NCBI RefSeq assembly: GCF_025290835.2
Contig: NZ_JAOCQD020000004.1
Location: 248,001 to 312,000 of the forward strand
Direction of reading: 5' to 3'
Source: Aquabacterium sp. OR-4
Lineage (GTDB): Bacteria; Pseudomonadota; Gammaproteobacteria; Burkholderiales; Burkholderiaceae_C
Length of the DNA: 64,000 nucleotides
Position numbers and translations under genes: made by a program. The notes under the pieces were generated by a model. That model did not search any database and was not told where the DNA came from. It saw only the letters and a program-made list of their open reading frames with translations. Of the stretch, positions 16,922 through 25,860 are shown piece by piece. Numbering within the stretch: position 1 is the stretch's first letter; every line of letters begins with the position of its first letter.

Positions 16922-17488
16922 TCATGCGCGGCGCGCTCCGGGCGTGCCGGGGGCCTCTGCGGCACCGGCCATGCCGGAGCCGCCGACCGGTGGTGCGGCA
17001 GCCAGCCCGGCCGTGGCCTGGACCATTGCGCCGATCACGTCGTGGCCAAGGCGCGAGCCGGGCTGCAGCAGCTCGATGTGGGCCAGCAGCGCACGGGCCT
17101 CGTCGGGCCGGCCGCTGCGCAGGCGGATGAAGGCCAGCGCCTTGAGCGTGAAGAGCCAGAAGCGCGCCGGCCCGTCGCCCTGGAAGTCGGCGCCGCAGCC
17201 CGGCGCCACGGCGGCCCAGTCGGGCGCCAGGCCGGCCTGCACGGCGGCCTCGCTCAGGCCACGCTGCGCGGCCTGCTCGGCCTGCGCCAACTCACGCCGG
17301 CCGGCGTGGTACTTGTACAGCGCGTAATAAACCGCCAGCGTGGCGGGCGCGATGGCCTGCGCCGTCCACAGCAGCGCACCGCGCTCGTCGGCGCGCGCCA
17401 GCGCCGCCTGGTGCAGCAGCGCCCGCACCGCCTCGGGCACCTCGCCGCCGAAGAAGGCGTCCGAGGCTTCGCCGGTGGTCAGGTTCAT
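16922..17488 (-). CDS. TPR-like protein divergent from the nif ISC operon
   Basis: A 188-residue soluble, mostly helical protein with repeat-like helix pairs: APATLAVYYALYKYHAGRRE, then AEQAAQRGLSEAAVQ, then FWLFTLKALAFIRLRSGRPD and EARALLAHIELLQPGSRLG. This is tetratricopeptide-like. I chose the ATG at 17488 (MNLTTGEASDAFFGG), which has GGAG 6-7 bp upstream; the frame extends 18 residues further with poor sequence. It is transcribed away from the cysteine desulfurase gene. A candidate sigma-54 element on this strand (17542-17557) would bring it under NifA control. Function unknown. Confidence 0.72.
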   Translation of the reverse strand: MNLTTGEASDAFFGGEVPEAVRALLHQAALARADERGALLWTAQAIAPATLAVYYALYKYHAGRRELAQAEQAAQRGLSEAAVQAGLAPDWAAVAPGCGADFQGDGPARFWLFTLKALAFIRLRSGRPDEARALLAHIELLQPGSRLGHDVIGAMVQATAGLAAAPPVGGSGMAGAAEAPGTPGARRA

Positions 17489-17693
17489 GCGGGGCTCCAG
17501 TGGGGGGTGTGGCGCAGGGCGGCGCGGGGCAGGCCCCGGCAAGCATGGGCTGTGCCGGCGCCGCGGCCGTGCCTCGCGCCGGCGGTGTCAGCCGCCGAGT
17601 CGCCCGCTGTCGCAGCCGCCATCCCACCGGGCGTTCCGTCGGCGTGGATACCGGCCAGCACGCCGATTCGTGGGCCCCCACACCCCGTCCGAG

Positions 17694-17709
17694 CGTCGGA
17701 TTGGCGACA
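17694..17709 (+). promoter_or_regulatory. Near-consensus NifA upstream activator site of the ISC operon
   Basis: CGTCGGATTGGCGACA has the TGT-N10-ACA layout with one mismatch (C for the first T) and an internal GTCG/CGAC dyad. It lies about 112 bp upstream of the sigma-54 -24 element, a normal distance for NifA enhancers. Confidence 0.5.
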
Positions 17710-17766
17710 AAACCGACAGCCTCCGACAGGCCGGCCGGCCGCCCTTGCTGGCCTGCGGATTGGCGC

Positions 17767-17779
17767 CAAGTCATTGATC
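17767..17779 (-). promoter_or_regulatory. IHF-like site upstream of the ISC operon
   Basis: CAAGTCATTGATC matches the reversed IHF consensus with one mismatch at the last base. It sits between the NifA-like site (17694-17709) and the sigma-54 promoter (17819-17836), where DNA bending would be needed. Confidence 0.5.
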
Positions 17780-17818
17780 CATCAGCACTTCAGCGGCCCG
17801 GCAGGGGCGGCAGGCCGA

Positions 17819-17836
17819 CTGGCACGGTCCATGCGA
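17819..17836 (+). promoter_or_regulatory. Sigma-54 -24/-12 promoter of the nif ISC operon
   Basis: CTGGCACGGTCCATGCGA contains the perfect -24 half TGGCACG and a -12 GC, with GG at 17821-17822 and GC at 17833-17834. The register is exact. It lies 50 bp upstream of the desulfurase start codon. Confidence 0.78.
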
Positions 17837-17885
17837 AAGGGCTCTCGAGTCCCCTTCCCGCCACCCTGCCGCCGGAGCACGATCG

Positions 17886-19109
17886 ATGACCGACACCCCC
17901 ATCACCAGGCCGATCTATCTGGACTACGCGGCCACCACGCCGGTCGACCCGCGCGTGGTGCAGGTGATGGTGCCGTACCTGTACGACAACTTCGGCAACC
18001 CGGCCTCGCGCAGCCATGCCTATGGCTGGGCCGCCGAGGAGGCGGTGGAGATTGCCCGCGAGCATGTGGCCGCACTGATCGGCGCCGACCCGCGCGAGGT
18101 GGTCTGGACCTCGGGCGCCACCGAGAGCAACAACCTGGCAATCAAGGGTGCGGCGCAGTTCCACCAGACCCGGGGCCGCCACCTGATCACGCTGAAGACC
18201 GAGCACAAGGCCGTGCTCGACACCCTGCGCGAGCTCGAGCGCCAGGGCTTCGAGGTGAGCTACCTGGACGTGGGCGCGGACGGCCTGCTCGACCTCGAGG
18301 TGCTGAAGGCGGCCATCCGGCCCGACACCATCCTGGTCTCGGTGATGTGGGTCAACAACGAGATCGGCGTGATCCAGGACATCCCGGCCATCGGCGCCTT
18401 GTGCCGCAGCAAGGGCATCCTGTTGCATGTGGATGGCGCCCAGGCCACCGGCAAGCTGGCCATCGACCTGAGCAGCCAGCCGGTCGACCTGCTGAGCCTG
18501 TCGGCGCACAAGACCTACGGCCCCAAGGGCATCGGCGCACTGTACGTGCGGCGCAAGCCGCGGGTGCGCATCGAGGCGCAGATGCACGGCGGCGGCCACG
18601 AGCGCGGCATGCGCTCGGGCACCCTGGCCACGCACCAGATCGCCGGCATGGGCGAGGCCTACCGCCTGGCCAAGGAGCACATGGCCAGCGAGAACCTGCG
18701 CATCCGCGCACTGCGCGACCGGCTGCTGAGCGGCCTGCAAGGCATTCCCGAGGTGCGCATCAATGGCGACATCACGGCCCGCGTGCCGCACAACCTGAAC
18801 ATCAGCTTCCAGTTCGTGGAAGGCGAGTCGCTGCTGATGGGCATGAAGGCCATCGCCGTGTCCAGCGGCTCGGCCTGCACCTCGGCCAGCCTGGAGCCCA
18901 GCTACGTGCTGCGCGCCCTCGGCCTGAGCGACGAGGTGGCGCACAGCTCGATCCGCTTCTCGATCGGCCGCTTCACCACCGAGGCCGACGTGGATGCGGC
19001 CATCGTCCACACCCGCAGCACCGTGGAGCGCCTGCGCGCCATGAGCCCGCTGTGGGACATGCACGTGGCCGGCGTCGACCTGGCCAGCGTGCAGTGGGCC
19101 GAGCACTAG
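17886..19109 (+). CDS. nifS: IscS-type cysteine desulfurase in the nif cluster
   Basis: A PLP enzyme that removes sulfur from cysteine for Fe-S cluster assembly. The 407-residue sequence follows IscS rather than classical NifS. It has [33 protein letters not shown], the PLP-lysine region [34 protein letters not shown], and the long mobile loop [21 protein letters not shown] with the catalytic Cys. The C-terminal [18 protein letters not shown] is the IscS IscU-docking tail. It is preceded by a sigma-54 promoter with NifA-like and IHF-like sites. It heads iscU, two A-type carriers, hscA and ferredoxin, so it probably serves nitrogenase in place of NifUS. Confidence 0.93.
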   Translation: MTDTPITRPIYLDYAATTPVDPRVVQVMVPYLYDNFGNPASRSHAYGWAAEEAVEIAREHVAALIGADPREVVWTSGATESNNLAIKGAAQFHQTRGRHLITLKTEHKAVLDTLRELERQGFEVSYLDVGADGLLDLEVLKAAIRPDTILVSVMWVNNEIGVIQDIPAIGALCRSKGILLHVDGAQATGKLAIDLSSQPVDLLSLSAHKTYGPKGIGALYVRRKPRVRIEAQMHGGGHERGMRSGTLATHQIAGMGEAYRLAKEHMASENLRIRALRDRLLSGLQGIPEVRINGDITARVPHNLNISFQFVEGESLLMGMKAIAVSSGSACTSASLEPSYVLRALGLSDEVAHSSIRFSIGRFTTEADVDAAIVHTRSTVERLRAMSPLWDMHVAGVDLASVQWAEH

Positions 19110-19121
19110 ACCAACCCCTAC

Positions 19122-19181
19122 GGCCGTCGGCCGCCCCCTCGAGGGGGCAAGGCCGACGGCCCGGCCAAGCCGGATCCGTGG
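19122..19181. repeat. REP-like hairpin element, copy 1
   Basis: A large stem-loop: GGCCGTCGGCC (19122-19132) and GGCCGACGGCC (19151-19161) enclose the perfect palindrome GCCCCCTCGAGGGGGC (19133-19148). A 24-bp conserved tail at 19158-19181 recurs at 29618-29641 and, inverted, at 39506-39529. It lies between the desulfurase and iscU genes and could attenuate or stabilise the message. Confidence 0.85.
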
Positions 19182-19231
19182 CGTTCACTGGCTGACAGCC
19201 AGACCGCAAAGTCAACAACAGGAGTTACCTC

Positions 19232-19672
19232 ATGGCCTACAGCGAGAAAGTCATCGAGCACTACGAGAACCCGCGCAACGTGGGCGGCTTTGACGCCGCC
19301 GACGAGGGCGTGGCCACCGGCATGGTGGGCGCGCCGGCCTGCGGCGACGTGATGAAGCTGCAGATCAAGGTCAACCCGAGCACCGGCGTCATCGAGGACG
19401 CACGCTTCAAGACCTATGGCTGCGGCTCGGCCATCGCCAGCAGCTCGCTGGTGACCGAGTGGGTCAAGGGCAAGACGCTCGACCAGGCGCTGGCGATCAA
19501 GAACACCGCCATCGCCGAAGAGCTGGCCCTGCCGCCGGTCAAGATCCACTGCAGCATCCTGGCCGAAGACGCCATCAAGGCCGCGGTGGCCGACTACCGC
19601 AACCGCGCGCTGGGCAGCGACGGCGCGCTCGAGAAGACCGCCTGCGCCCCGGCCACCGCCAGCACCAGCTGA
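19232..19672 (+). CDS. iscU: Fe-S cluster scaffold IscU
   Basis: A 146-residue single-domain IscU-type scaffold. The three ligand cysteines and the conserved Asp are present: [17 protein letters not shown] and the [19 protein letters not shown] motif, which also holds the LPPVK sequence recognised by HscA. The C-terminus carries an extra tail with one additional Cys ([13 protein letters not shown]). It is not the three-domain NifU of Azotobacter: the central [2Fe-2S] and C-terminal Nfu domains are missing. It lies within the sigma-54-controlled ISC operon downstream of a REP-like hairpin, with AGGAG before the ATG. Confidence 0.95.
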   Translation: MAYSEKVIEHYENPRNVGGFDAADEGVATGMVGAPACGDVMKLQIKVNPSTGVIEDARFKTYGCGSAIASSSLVTEWVKGKTLDQALAIKNTAIAEELALPPVKIHCSILAEDAIKAAVADYRNRALGSDGALEKTACAPATASTS

Positions 19673-19788
19673 TCCCTGGCCTCGCCGCGGCGCGCCACGC
19701 GGCCTGCGCGCCGCACGCGCGGCGCCGCTCCCCTTTTGACCCCGCTGGCCCACGTGCCCGCCGCCGTTCGACCCCACCGGAGAATTCC

Positions 19789-20202
19789 ATGTCCGCCTGC
19801 CAAAGCCAAGCCTCCTCCTGCAGCACCAGCGCCAGCACGCCGCCGCCCATGCCGGTGCTGCTGCCCGAGGGCAGCGACCCGCTCAACATCAGCCAGACCG
19901 TGGTGGCCAAGGTGGCCGAGATGCTGGCCGAGGAGAACGACCCCAACCTGGCGCTGCGCATCTTCGTCACCGGCGGTGGCTGCTCGGGCTTCCAGTACGG
20001 CTTCGCCTTCGACGACGAGCGCAAGGCCGACGACCTGCGCGTGAGCAAGGGCCCGATCACCGTGGTGGTGGACGCCATGAGCCTGCAGTACCTGATGGGC
20101 GCCGAGATCGACTACGAAGACAAGCTCGACGGCGCGCGCTTCGTGATCCGCAACCCCAACGCCGCCAGCACCTGCGGCTGCGGCAGCAGCTTCAGCGTCT
20201 GA
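19789..20202 (+). CDS. A-type Fe-S carrier, ErpA-like
   Basis: A 137-residue A-type carrier with a Cys/Ser-rich N-terminal extension of about 20 residues ([14 protein letters not shown]). The three conserved cysteines appear in [13 protein letters not shown] and in the C-terminal [11 protein letters not shown]. The middle ([22 protein letters not shown]) fits the ErpA branch. It likely accepts clusters from IscU and delivers them to targets. ATG at 19789 with GGAG upstream. It is the first of two tandem A-type carriers in this operon, and their division of labour is unknown. Confidence 0.9.
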   Translation: MSACQSQASSCSTSASTPPPMPVLLPEGSDPLNISQTVVAKVAEMLAEENDPNLALRIFVTGGGCSGFQYGFAFDDERKADDLRVSKGPITVVVDAMSLQYLMGAEIDYEDKLDGARFVIRNPNAASTCGCGSSFSV

Positions 20203-20237
20203 GCCCGCCAACCCCATCCCGCGAGAGGAGCCCGACC

Positions 20238-20561
20238 ATGAGCATCAGCGTCACCCCCAAGGCCGCCGTGCAGATCCGCAAGGCCCTCGACAAGCGCGGC
20301 GGCGGTGTCGGCCTGCGCGTGGCCATCAAGACCAGCGGCTGCTCAGGCTATGCCTACGCGCTGGAGTTTGCCGACGAGGCCACGCCGCAGGACCTGAGCT
20401 TCGAGACCGAGGGCGTCACGGTGCTGGTGGACGGCCAGAGCCTGCCGCTGATCGACGGCACCCAGCTCGACTGGGTGCGCGAAGGCCTCAACGAGGGCTT
20501 CAAGTTCAACAACCCCAACGCCACGGCCGCCTGCGGCTGCGGCGAATCCTTCGCGGTCTGA
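20238..20561 (+). CDS. iscA: A-type Fe-S carrier IscA
   Basis: A 107-residue IscA of standard length. The cysteines are in KTSGCSGYAYALEFAD and the C-terminal AACGCGESFAV. The segment VLVDGQSLPLIDGTQLDWV is typical of the family. It is spaced 35 bp after the ErpA-like gene with a strong AGAGGAG ribosome site. In diazotrophs a nif-linked IscA is common, supporting cluster delivery to nitrogenase maturation proteins or iron storage for IscU. Confidence 0.94.
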   Translation: MSISVTPKAAVQIRKALDKRGGGVGLRVAIKTSGCSGYAYALEFADEATPQDLSFETEGVTVLVDGQSLPLIDGTQLDWVREGLNEGFKFNNPNATAACGCGESFAV

Positions 20562-20652
20562 CCGCGCATTCCGCTGCTGCGCGAGCCGATCTGGCGCCTG
20601 CGCGGTCAGACGATGCACGTTGAATCCGCGTTGAACCCTGAGGGACGCCGCC

Positions 20653-22566
20653 ATGGCTTTGCTGCAGATCGCCGAACCCGGCCGCGCCGCGGCCCCGCAC
20701 CAGCACCGCCTGGCGGTGGGCATCGACCTGGGCACCACCAACTCGCTGGTGGCCACGGTGCGCAGCGGCCTGCCCACCGTGCTGGGTGACGAGCGCGGGC
20801 ACTTGCTGGTGCCCTCGGTCGTGCACTACGGCGAAGACGGCGTGCTCACCGTGGGCCATGCGGCCTGCGCCTTTGCCGCCAGCGACCCGGCCAACACCAT
20901 CGCCTCGGCCAAGCGCCTGATCGGCCGGGCGCTGGCCGATGTGGCCCAGGGCACTGTGCCCTACCCGCTGGTGGCCTTGAGCGACAGCGCGGTGGGCGTG
21001 CGCACCCGCGCCGGCAGCAAGAGCCCGGTGGACGTGGGCGCCGAGGTGCTGCGCCTGCTGCGCGAGCGCGCTGAAGGCGCGCTGGGCGGCGACCTGGTGG
21101 GTGCGGTGATCACCGTGCCGGCCTATTTCGACGATGCCCAGCGCCAGGCCACGAAAGATGCCGCCCAGCGTGCCGGCCTGACCGTGCTGCGCCTGCTCAA
21201 CGAGCCCACCGCGGCGGCCGTGGCCTACGGCCTCGAATCGGCGGCCGAGGGCGTGTACGTGGTCTACGACCTGGGCGGCGGCACCTTTGACGTGAGCATC
21301 CTGCGCCTGCAGCGCGGCGTGTTCGAGGTGGTGGCCACGGCCGGCGATGCGGTGCTGGGCGGCGACGACTTCGACCATGCGCTGGCCGCCTGGTTTGCCG
21401 GGCAGACCGGTGGCTGGGCCGCCGACGACATGGCCGCCCTGCATGCCGCCGCCCGCCGCGCCAAGGAGGCGCTGACCGATCACGACAGCGGCACCATGGT
21501 GTGCCAGCGCCGCGACGGCAGCACCGCCACCTGGCCGCTCAGCCGCGCCGACTTCGACACCCTCACCCGCCCGCTGCTGGAGCGCACGCTGGGCCCCACC
21601 AAACGCGCGCTGCGCGACGCCAGGCTCAAGCCCACCGAGGTGGACGGCGTGGTGCTGGTGGGCGGCAGCACGCGCATGCCCTGCGTGCGCGCATTGGTGG
21701 CCGAGTTGTTCGGCCGCGAGCCCTTCACCGGCATCGACCCCGACCAGGCCGTGGCCCTGGGCGCCGCGATCCAGGCCGACGCGCTGGCCGGCAACCGCGC
21801 CGGCAGCCCTGAAGACGGCGGCCTGCTGCTGCTGGATGTGAACCCGCTGAGCCTGGGCCTCGAGACCATGGGCGGCCTGGTGGAGAAGATCGTGCCGCGC
21901 AACAGCACCGTGCCCACCGCCCGCGCGCAGGACTTCACCACCTTCAAGGACGGCCAGACGGCGATGGTGCTGCACGTGGTGCAGGGCGAGCGCGAACTGG
22001 TCAGCGAGTGCCGCAGCCTGGCGCGCTTCACGCTGCGCGGCATTCCGCCGATGGTGGCCGGTGCGGCGCGCATCCGCGTCAGCTTCCAGATCGACGCCGA
22101 CGGGCTGCTCAGCGTGCATGCGGTCGAGCAGGTGTCGGGCGTGCACGCCCACATCGAGGTCAAGCCCAGCTACGGCCTGGCCACCGAGGCCGTGGCCGGC
22201 ATGCTGCAGGACGCGATGGGCAGCGCCGAGGCCGATGCCGCCGCGCGCATGCTGCGCGAGGCCGAGGTCGACGCGCGCCGCCTGCTGGACGCGGTGGACG
22301 CCGCGCTGCACGAGGACGGCGAGCGCCTGCTCTCCAGCCCCGAGCAGTTCCAGATCCTGCGTGCCATGCAGGGCGTGGCCGATGCGCTGGCCCAGGCGGC
22401 CGAGAACGAGGGCCAGACCCTGGCCGAGCAAAAGGCCCTGCGCGACGAACTGCGCGACACCACCGAGGCCCTCAACCGCGCCACCACGCCCTTTGCCGCC
22501 GCCCGCATGGACCAGCGCGTGCGCCAGGCGCTGTCGGGCCGCACGCTCGAGCAGATGGCGGCCTGA
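20653..22566 (+). CDS. hscA: Fe-S assembly Hsp70 chaperone HscA
   Basis: A 637-residue Hsp70 of the HscA branch. ATPase motifs are [42 protein letters not shown] and [11 protein letters not shown]. The substrate-binding domain begins around [20 protein letters not shown], followed by a helical lid. HscA normally binds the LPPVK loop of IscU, which is conserved in the neighbouring scaffold, and promotes cluster release. The J-domain partner HscB, normally encoded just upstream, is absent, so either a chromosomal HscB is shared or the chaperone works without it. Confidence 0.94.
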   Translation: MALLQIAEPGRAAAPHQHRLAVGIDLGTTNSLVATVRSGLPTVLGDERGHLLVPSVVHYGEDGVLTVGHAACAFAASDPANTIASAKRLIGRALADVAQGTVPYPLVALSDSAVGVRTRAGSKSPVDVGAEVLRLLRERAEGALGGDLVGAVITVPAYFDDAQRQATKDAAQRAGLTVLRLLNEPTAAAVAYGLESAAEGVYVVYDLGGGTFDVSILRLQRGVFEVVATAGDAVLGGDDFDHALAAWFAGQTGGWAADDMAALHAAARRAKEALTDHDSGTMVCQRRDGSTATWPLSRADFDTLTRPLLERTLGPTKRALRDARLKPTEVDGVVLVGGSTRMPCVRALVAELFGREPFTGIDPDQAVALGAAIQADALAGNRAGSPEDGGLLLLDVNPLSLGLETMGGLVEKIVPRNSTVPTARAQDFTTFKDGQTAMVLHVVQGERELVSECRSLARFTLRGIPPMVAGAARIRVSFQIDADGLLSVHAVEQVSGVHAHIEVKPSYGLATEAVAGMLQDAMGSAEADAAARMLREAEVDARRLLDAVDAALHEDGERLLSSPEQFQILRAMQGVADALAQAAENEGQTLAEQKALRDELRDTTEALNRATTPFAAARMDQRVRQALSGRTLEQMAA

Positions 22567-22629
22567 GCGGGTGCCAGCGACACCGCCAGCGCCCCTGCCC
22601 TTGCCGATTTGCCCACCCAGGACGCCTTC

Positions 22630-23028
22630 ATGAGCACCGATGCCACCGCCCCAGCCGCCACCGCCAAGGCCCCCGACGCCACGGCCAGGCCCACCACCCG
22701 GGTGACCGTGAAGCCGCACCCCGAGCTGTGCCCCGAGGGCCTGAGCTTCGACGCCCGCCAGGGCCGCAAGCTGGTGGACGAGCTGCTGGCCCAGGGCATT
22801 GCCCTCGAGCACGCCTGCGAGAAGGTGTGCGCCTGCGCCACCTGCCATGTGCACCTGCGCGAGGGCGCCGAGTTCGTCAACGCCGCCGATGACGAAGAGG
22901 AAGACCAGCTCGACAAGGCCTGGGGCCTGGACGCGCAGTCGCGCCTGTCGTGCTGCGTCAGGGTCAAGGGCCCGGCCCTGCTGGTGGAGCTGCCGCGCTA
23001 CACCAAGAACCACGCGCGCGAGCACTGA
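22630..23028 (+). CDS. fdx: ISC-type [2Fe-2S] ferredoxin
   Basis: A 132-residue adrenodoxin-type ferredoxin. The cluster ligands follow C-x5-C-x2-C ... C in ACEKVCACATCHVHL and SRLSCCVRV. An N-terminal Ala/Thr-rich extension of about 25 residues (PAATAKAPDATARPT) is longer than in Isc ferredoxins. The ATG at 22630 is preferred to the one at 22609. This is the electron donor of ISC assembly and closes the operon. A 7-bp hairpin 16 bp after the stop may be its terminator. Confidence 0.92.
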   Translation: MSTDATAPAATAKAPDATARPTTRVTVKPHPELCPEGLSFDARQGRKLVDELLAQGIALEHACEKVCACATCHVHLREGAEFVNAADDEEEDQLDKAWGLDAQSRLSCCVRVKGPALLVELPRYTKNHAREH

Positions 23029-23043
23029 GTCGCGGCGCAGGGG

Positions 23044-23070
23044 CCGTGGCGCGCGGGCAGCGTGCCACGG
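23044..23070 (+). terminator. Possible terminator hairpin of the ISC operon
   Basis: Arms CCGTGGC (23044-23050) and GCCACGG (23064-23070) are perfect complements with a 13-nt loop, just after the ferredoxin stop. No T-run follows, so termination is uncertain. Confidence 0.3.
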
Positions 23071-23130
23071 GGCGGGGGCGGCCTAAAATCCGCGTCCCGC
23101 TCTCCCAGGGCACCGCCCAGGCCCCATCCC

Positions 23131-24435
23131 ATGACCTTCCCTTCCCTGGGCCTGCTCCCCGCCTTGGTCGATGCCCTGGCGCGCACCGAGCGCACCGAAC
23201 CCACGCCGATCCAGGCGCAGGCCATTCCGGCGGTGCTGGCCGGACGCGACCTGCTGGCCCAGGCGCCCACCGGCTCCGGCAAGACCCTGGCCTATGCGCT
23301 GCCGCTGCTGCAGCAGGCGCTCAGGGGCAGTTCGAATCCGCAGCACCAGCGTGACCCCGCGGCACTGGTGCTGGTGCCCACGCGCGAGCTGGCGCAGCAG
23401 GTGGGCGAGGTGCTGCGCGCGCTGGTGCGGGCGCTGCCGCCGCATGCCAGCGCCTGGCGCAGCGACGGCCCGCCGCCGCCGCGCCTGCGCGTGGCGGTGC
23501 TGCAGGGCGGGGTGTCGATCAACCCGCAGCTGATGGCCCTGCGTGGCGGCGCCGACATCGTGGTGGCCACACCCGGCCGCGTGCTGGACGTGGTGGCCCA
23601 CAACGGCCTGCACCTGGACCGCCTGAAGACCCTGGTGCTCGACGAGGCCGACCGCCTGCTGGCGCTCGGCTTTGCCGACGAGCTTGACCGCGTGCTGGGC
23701 CTGCTGCCCGCGCAGCGGCAGAACCTGCTGTTCTCGGCCACCTACGGCCAGGGCACCGGTGGCGCCGGCACGGCGCTGCAGGCGGTGGCCGAGCGCCTGC
23801 TGCAAGACCCGGTGCAGGTGCGCGACGAATCGGCCGGCAGCCAGCCGCCGGCCGCCATCCAGCAGCGCGCCATCGTGGTGGACACCACGCGGCGCACGCC
23901 GCTGCTGCGCCATCTGCTCGCCGAGCTGGGCCAGCCGCGCACGCTGGTGTTCGTGGCCACGCGCCACGCCACCGAGATGGTCACGGCCAAGCTGGCGCGC
24001 GCCGGCGTGAAGGCCGCCGCGCTGCATGGCGAGCTGAGCCAGGGCACGCGCTGGCGCGTGCTGGACGGCCTGGGCCGCGGCGAGTTCCATGTGCTGGTGG
24101 CCACCGACGTGGCCGCGCGCGGCCTCGACATCCCCGATCTCGCGCTGGTGGTCAACCACGACCTGCCGCGCTCGGCCGACGACCATGTTCACCGCATCGG
24201 CCGCACCGGCCGCGCCGGCGCCAGCGGCCTGGCCATCAGCTTGGTGCCGCCCGGCGCCGAGGCGCATTTCCGCCTGATTGAAAAGCGCCAGGGCCAGCGT
24301 GTGCCGCGCGAGGTGCTACCCGGCTTCGAGCCCACCGAGGTGCCTGCGCCGCAAGACCCCACCGGCGGCGTCAAGGGCAAGCGCAAGAGCAAGAAAGACC
24401 GGCTGCGCGAGCAGGCGGCGGCCCGGCCGGCCTGA
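23131..24435 (+). CDS. DEAD-box RNA helicase, RhlE-like
   Basis: A 434-residue ATP-dependent RNA helicase. Motifs in order: Q-motif region TPIQAQAIPAVLAGRDLLA, motif I APTGSGKT, Ia PTRELAQQ, Ib TPGR, II VLDEADRLL, III SATYGQ, V TDVAARGLDIP and VI HRIGRTGRAG. The tail is short and basic (GKRKSKKDRLREQ), as in RhlE-type proteins. The ATG at 23131 is chosen; the 23 residues upstream look non-coding. It separates the ISC operon from nifV and shows no sigma-54 promoter. It is probably a housekeeping gene of the local chromosome, or a cold or ribosome-assembly factor. Confidence 0.92.
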   Translation: MTFPSLGLLPALVDALARTERTEPTPIQAQAIPAVLAGRDLLAQAPTGSGKTLAYALPLLQQALRGSSNPQHQRDPAALVLVPTRELAQQVGEVLRALVRALPPHASAWRSDGPPPPRLRVAVLQGGVSINPQLMALRGGADIVVATPGRVLDVVAHNGLHLDRLKTLVLDEADRLLALGFADELDRVLGLLPAQRQNLLFSATYGQGTGGAGTALQAVAERLLQDPVQVRDESAGSQPPAAIQQRAIVVDTTRRTPLLRHLLAELGQPRTLVFVATRHATEMVTAKLARAGVKAAALHGELSQGTRWRVLDGLGRGEFHVLVATDVAARGLDIPDLALVVNHDLPRSADDHVHRIGRTGRAGASGLAISLVPPGAEAHFRLIEKRQGQRVPREVLPGFEPTEVPAPQDPTGGVKGKRKSKKDRLREQAAARPA

Positions 24436-24521
24436 CCGGCAGGGGCCCAGGCCGCGCGCGCCGCAGCGGCCGCAAGGCGCGGCGGCGGCCGCCGGCGCAG
24501 CGCGCCGGCCCGGCCGTCGTC

Positions 24522-24537
24522 TGTGACCTTAGCGACA
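24522..24537 (+). promoter_or_regulatory. NifA upstream activator site of nifV
   Basis: TGTGACCTTAGCGACA is a perfect TGT-N10-ACA NifA-binding motif. It lies 80 bp upstream of the -24 GG of the nifV promoter, within the normal enhancer distance, and an IHF site lies between. Confidence 0.85.
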
Positions 24538-24586
24538 TTCCCGACAGCACCTCGACAGCCGCCAGCGACCTGAAAAAACATAGATA

Positions 24587-24599
24587 AATCAAACACTTG
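24587..24599 (+). promoter_or_regulatory. IHF site upstream of nifV
   Basis: AATCAAACACTTG is a full match to WATCAANNNNTTR, in an AT-rich patch between the NifA site and the sigma-54 promoter. Bending here would bring NifA to the polymerase. Confidence 0.75.
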
Positions 24600-24614
24600 G
24601 TGACGATGCCGGGG

Positions 24615-24632
24615 TTGGCACACCGCTTGCGA
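24615..24632 (+). promoter_or_regulatory. Sigma-54 -24/-12 promoter of the nifV-nifW-fixABCX operon
   Basis: TTGGCACACCGCTTGCGA has GG at 24617-24618 and GC at 24629-24630, with full TGGCAC and TTGC elements. It is the best RpoN promoter in the window and completes a classical NifA-IHF-sigma54 arrangement. Confidence 0.9.
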
Positions 24633-24663
24633 TCTGCAGCCCAACCCTGCCTTGGAGCCTGGT

Positions 24664-25839
24664 GTGATCGCCCCCCTGCCCCGCCCCGTCGAATCCAACA
24701 TCACGATCAACGACACCACGTTGCGCGATGGCGAACAGACCGCGGGCGTGGCCTTCACCGACCGCGAGAAGCTGGCCATCGCCCGCGCGCTGGATGCGGC
24801 CGGCGTGCCCGAGATGGAGATCGGCATCCCGGCCATGGGCGAGCACGAGGTGGTGCTGATCAACGAGATCTGCCGCAGCGTGCGCCGGGCCCGCACCATG
24901 GTGTGGGCGCGCATGGCCGAGCGCGACATCGTGGCCGCGCTGCGCTGCCGCGCCGACATCGTGCACCTGTCGGTGCCGGTGTCCGACATCCAGATCACCC
25001 ACAAGCTGCAGCGCGACCGCGCCTGGGTGCTCGACACCATCCGCGCCTGTGTCACCCGCGTGGCCGACCGCGGCCTCGCGGTGAGCGTGGGCTTCGAGGA
25101 CGCCTCGCGCGCCGACGCCGGCTTTGTGGCCGCCGCCGCCACCCTGGCCCAGGCCTGCGGCGCGGTGCGCGTGCGCTATGCCGACACGCTGGGCCTGCTC
25201 GATCCGTTTGAAACCCAGCGCCGCATCGCCGCGCTGCGCGCCGAGGTCGACATCGGCATCGAGATCCACGCCCACAACGACCTCGGCCTGGCCACCGCCA
25301 ACACCCTGGCCGCGCTGGCCGCCGGCGCCACGCATGCCAGCACCACCGTCAACGGCCTGGGCGAGCGCGCCGGCAATGCCGCGATGGAAGAGGTGGTGAT
25401 GGCGCTGCGCCATGTGTACGGCGTGGAATGCGGCGTGGCCACCGCCGAGATCCCGGCCATCAGCGCCCTGGTGGCCCGCGCCTCGGGCCGGCCCACCGCC
25501 GCCGGCAAGGCCATCGTCGGCGATGCGGTGTTTGCGCACGAGAGCGGCATCCACGTCGATGGCCTGCTTAAGGACCGCCGCAACTACGAGAACTTCGCAC
25601 CCGAGGAGCTGGGCCGCACGCACCGCCTGGTGCTGGGCAAGCACTCGGGTTCGGCCGCGGTGATCGAGCGTTATGCCCGCATGGGCCTGGCCATCGAGCC
25701 CGAGCATGTGCCGGTGCTGCTGCAGCACATCCGCGACCATGTCATGAGCACCAAGTGCGAGCCCTCGGCCGCCGAGCTCACCCGCTTTCTGCTCGACGCG
25801 CGCGGTGGCGCCGAGCCCGTTCCGATGGCCCGCGCCTGA
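24664..25839 (+). CDS. nifV: Homocitrate synthase NifV
   Basis: Condenses acetyl-CoA and 2-oxoglutarate to R-homocitrate, the organic ligand of FeMo-co. Family motifs are NDTTLRDGEQTAGVAF, EIGIPAMGEHE, SVGFEDASRAD, the metal-binding IHAHNDLGLATANTL, TVNGLGERAGNAA and HESGIHVDGLLKDRRNYE. I choose the GTG at 24664, which has GGAG 6 bp upstream; a TTG at 24652 would overlap that Shine-Dalgarno. About 391 residues, normal for the family. It heads the operon that continues with nifW and fixABCX. Confidence 0.96.
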   Translation: MIAPLPRPVESNITINDTTLRDGEQTAGVAFTDREKLAIARALDAAGVPEMEIGIPAMGEHEVVLINEICRSVRRARTMVWARMAERDIVAALRCRADIVHLSVPVSDIQITHKLQRDRAWVLDTIRACVTRVADRGLAVSVGFEDASRADAGFVAAAATLAQACGAVRVRYADTLGLLDPFETQRRIAALRAEVDIGIEIHAHNDLGLATANTLAALAAGATHASTTVNGLGERAGNAAMEEVVMALRHVYGVECGVATAEIPAISALVARASGRPTAAGKAIVGDAVFAHESGIHVDGLLKDRRNYENFAPEELGRTHRLVLGKHSGSAAVIERYARMGLAIEPEHVPVLLQHIRDHVMSTKCEPSAAELTRFLLDARGGAEPVPMARA

Positions 25840-25860
25840 GCCCGCGCAATGGAGAACCGC

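Larger units (their letters stand above)
17489..17885. promoter_or_regulatory. Divergent regulatory region between TPR-like gene and ISC operon
   Basis: This 397-bp gap holds no gene. From left to right it contains a candidate minus-strand sigma-54 element (CGGCACAGCCCATGCT, 17557 to 17542), a near-consensus NifA site, an IHF-like site and the sigma-54 promoter of the cysteine desulfurase gene. The latter three are listed separately. It appears to serve both directions. Confidence 0.6.

Noticed and set aside
17886..19109. Classical NIF-type NifS
   Set aside because: The long active-site loop and the IscS-type C-terminal tail place it with IscS; the nif role comes from location and promoter only.
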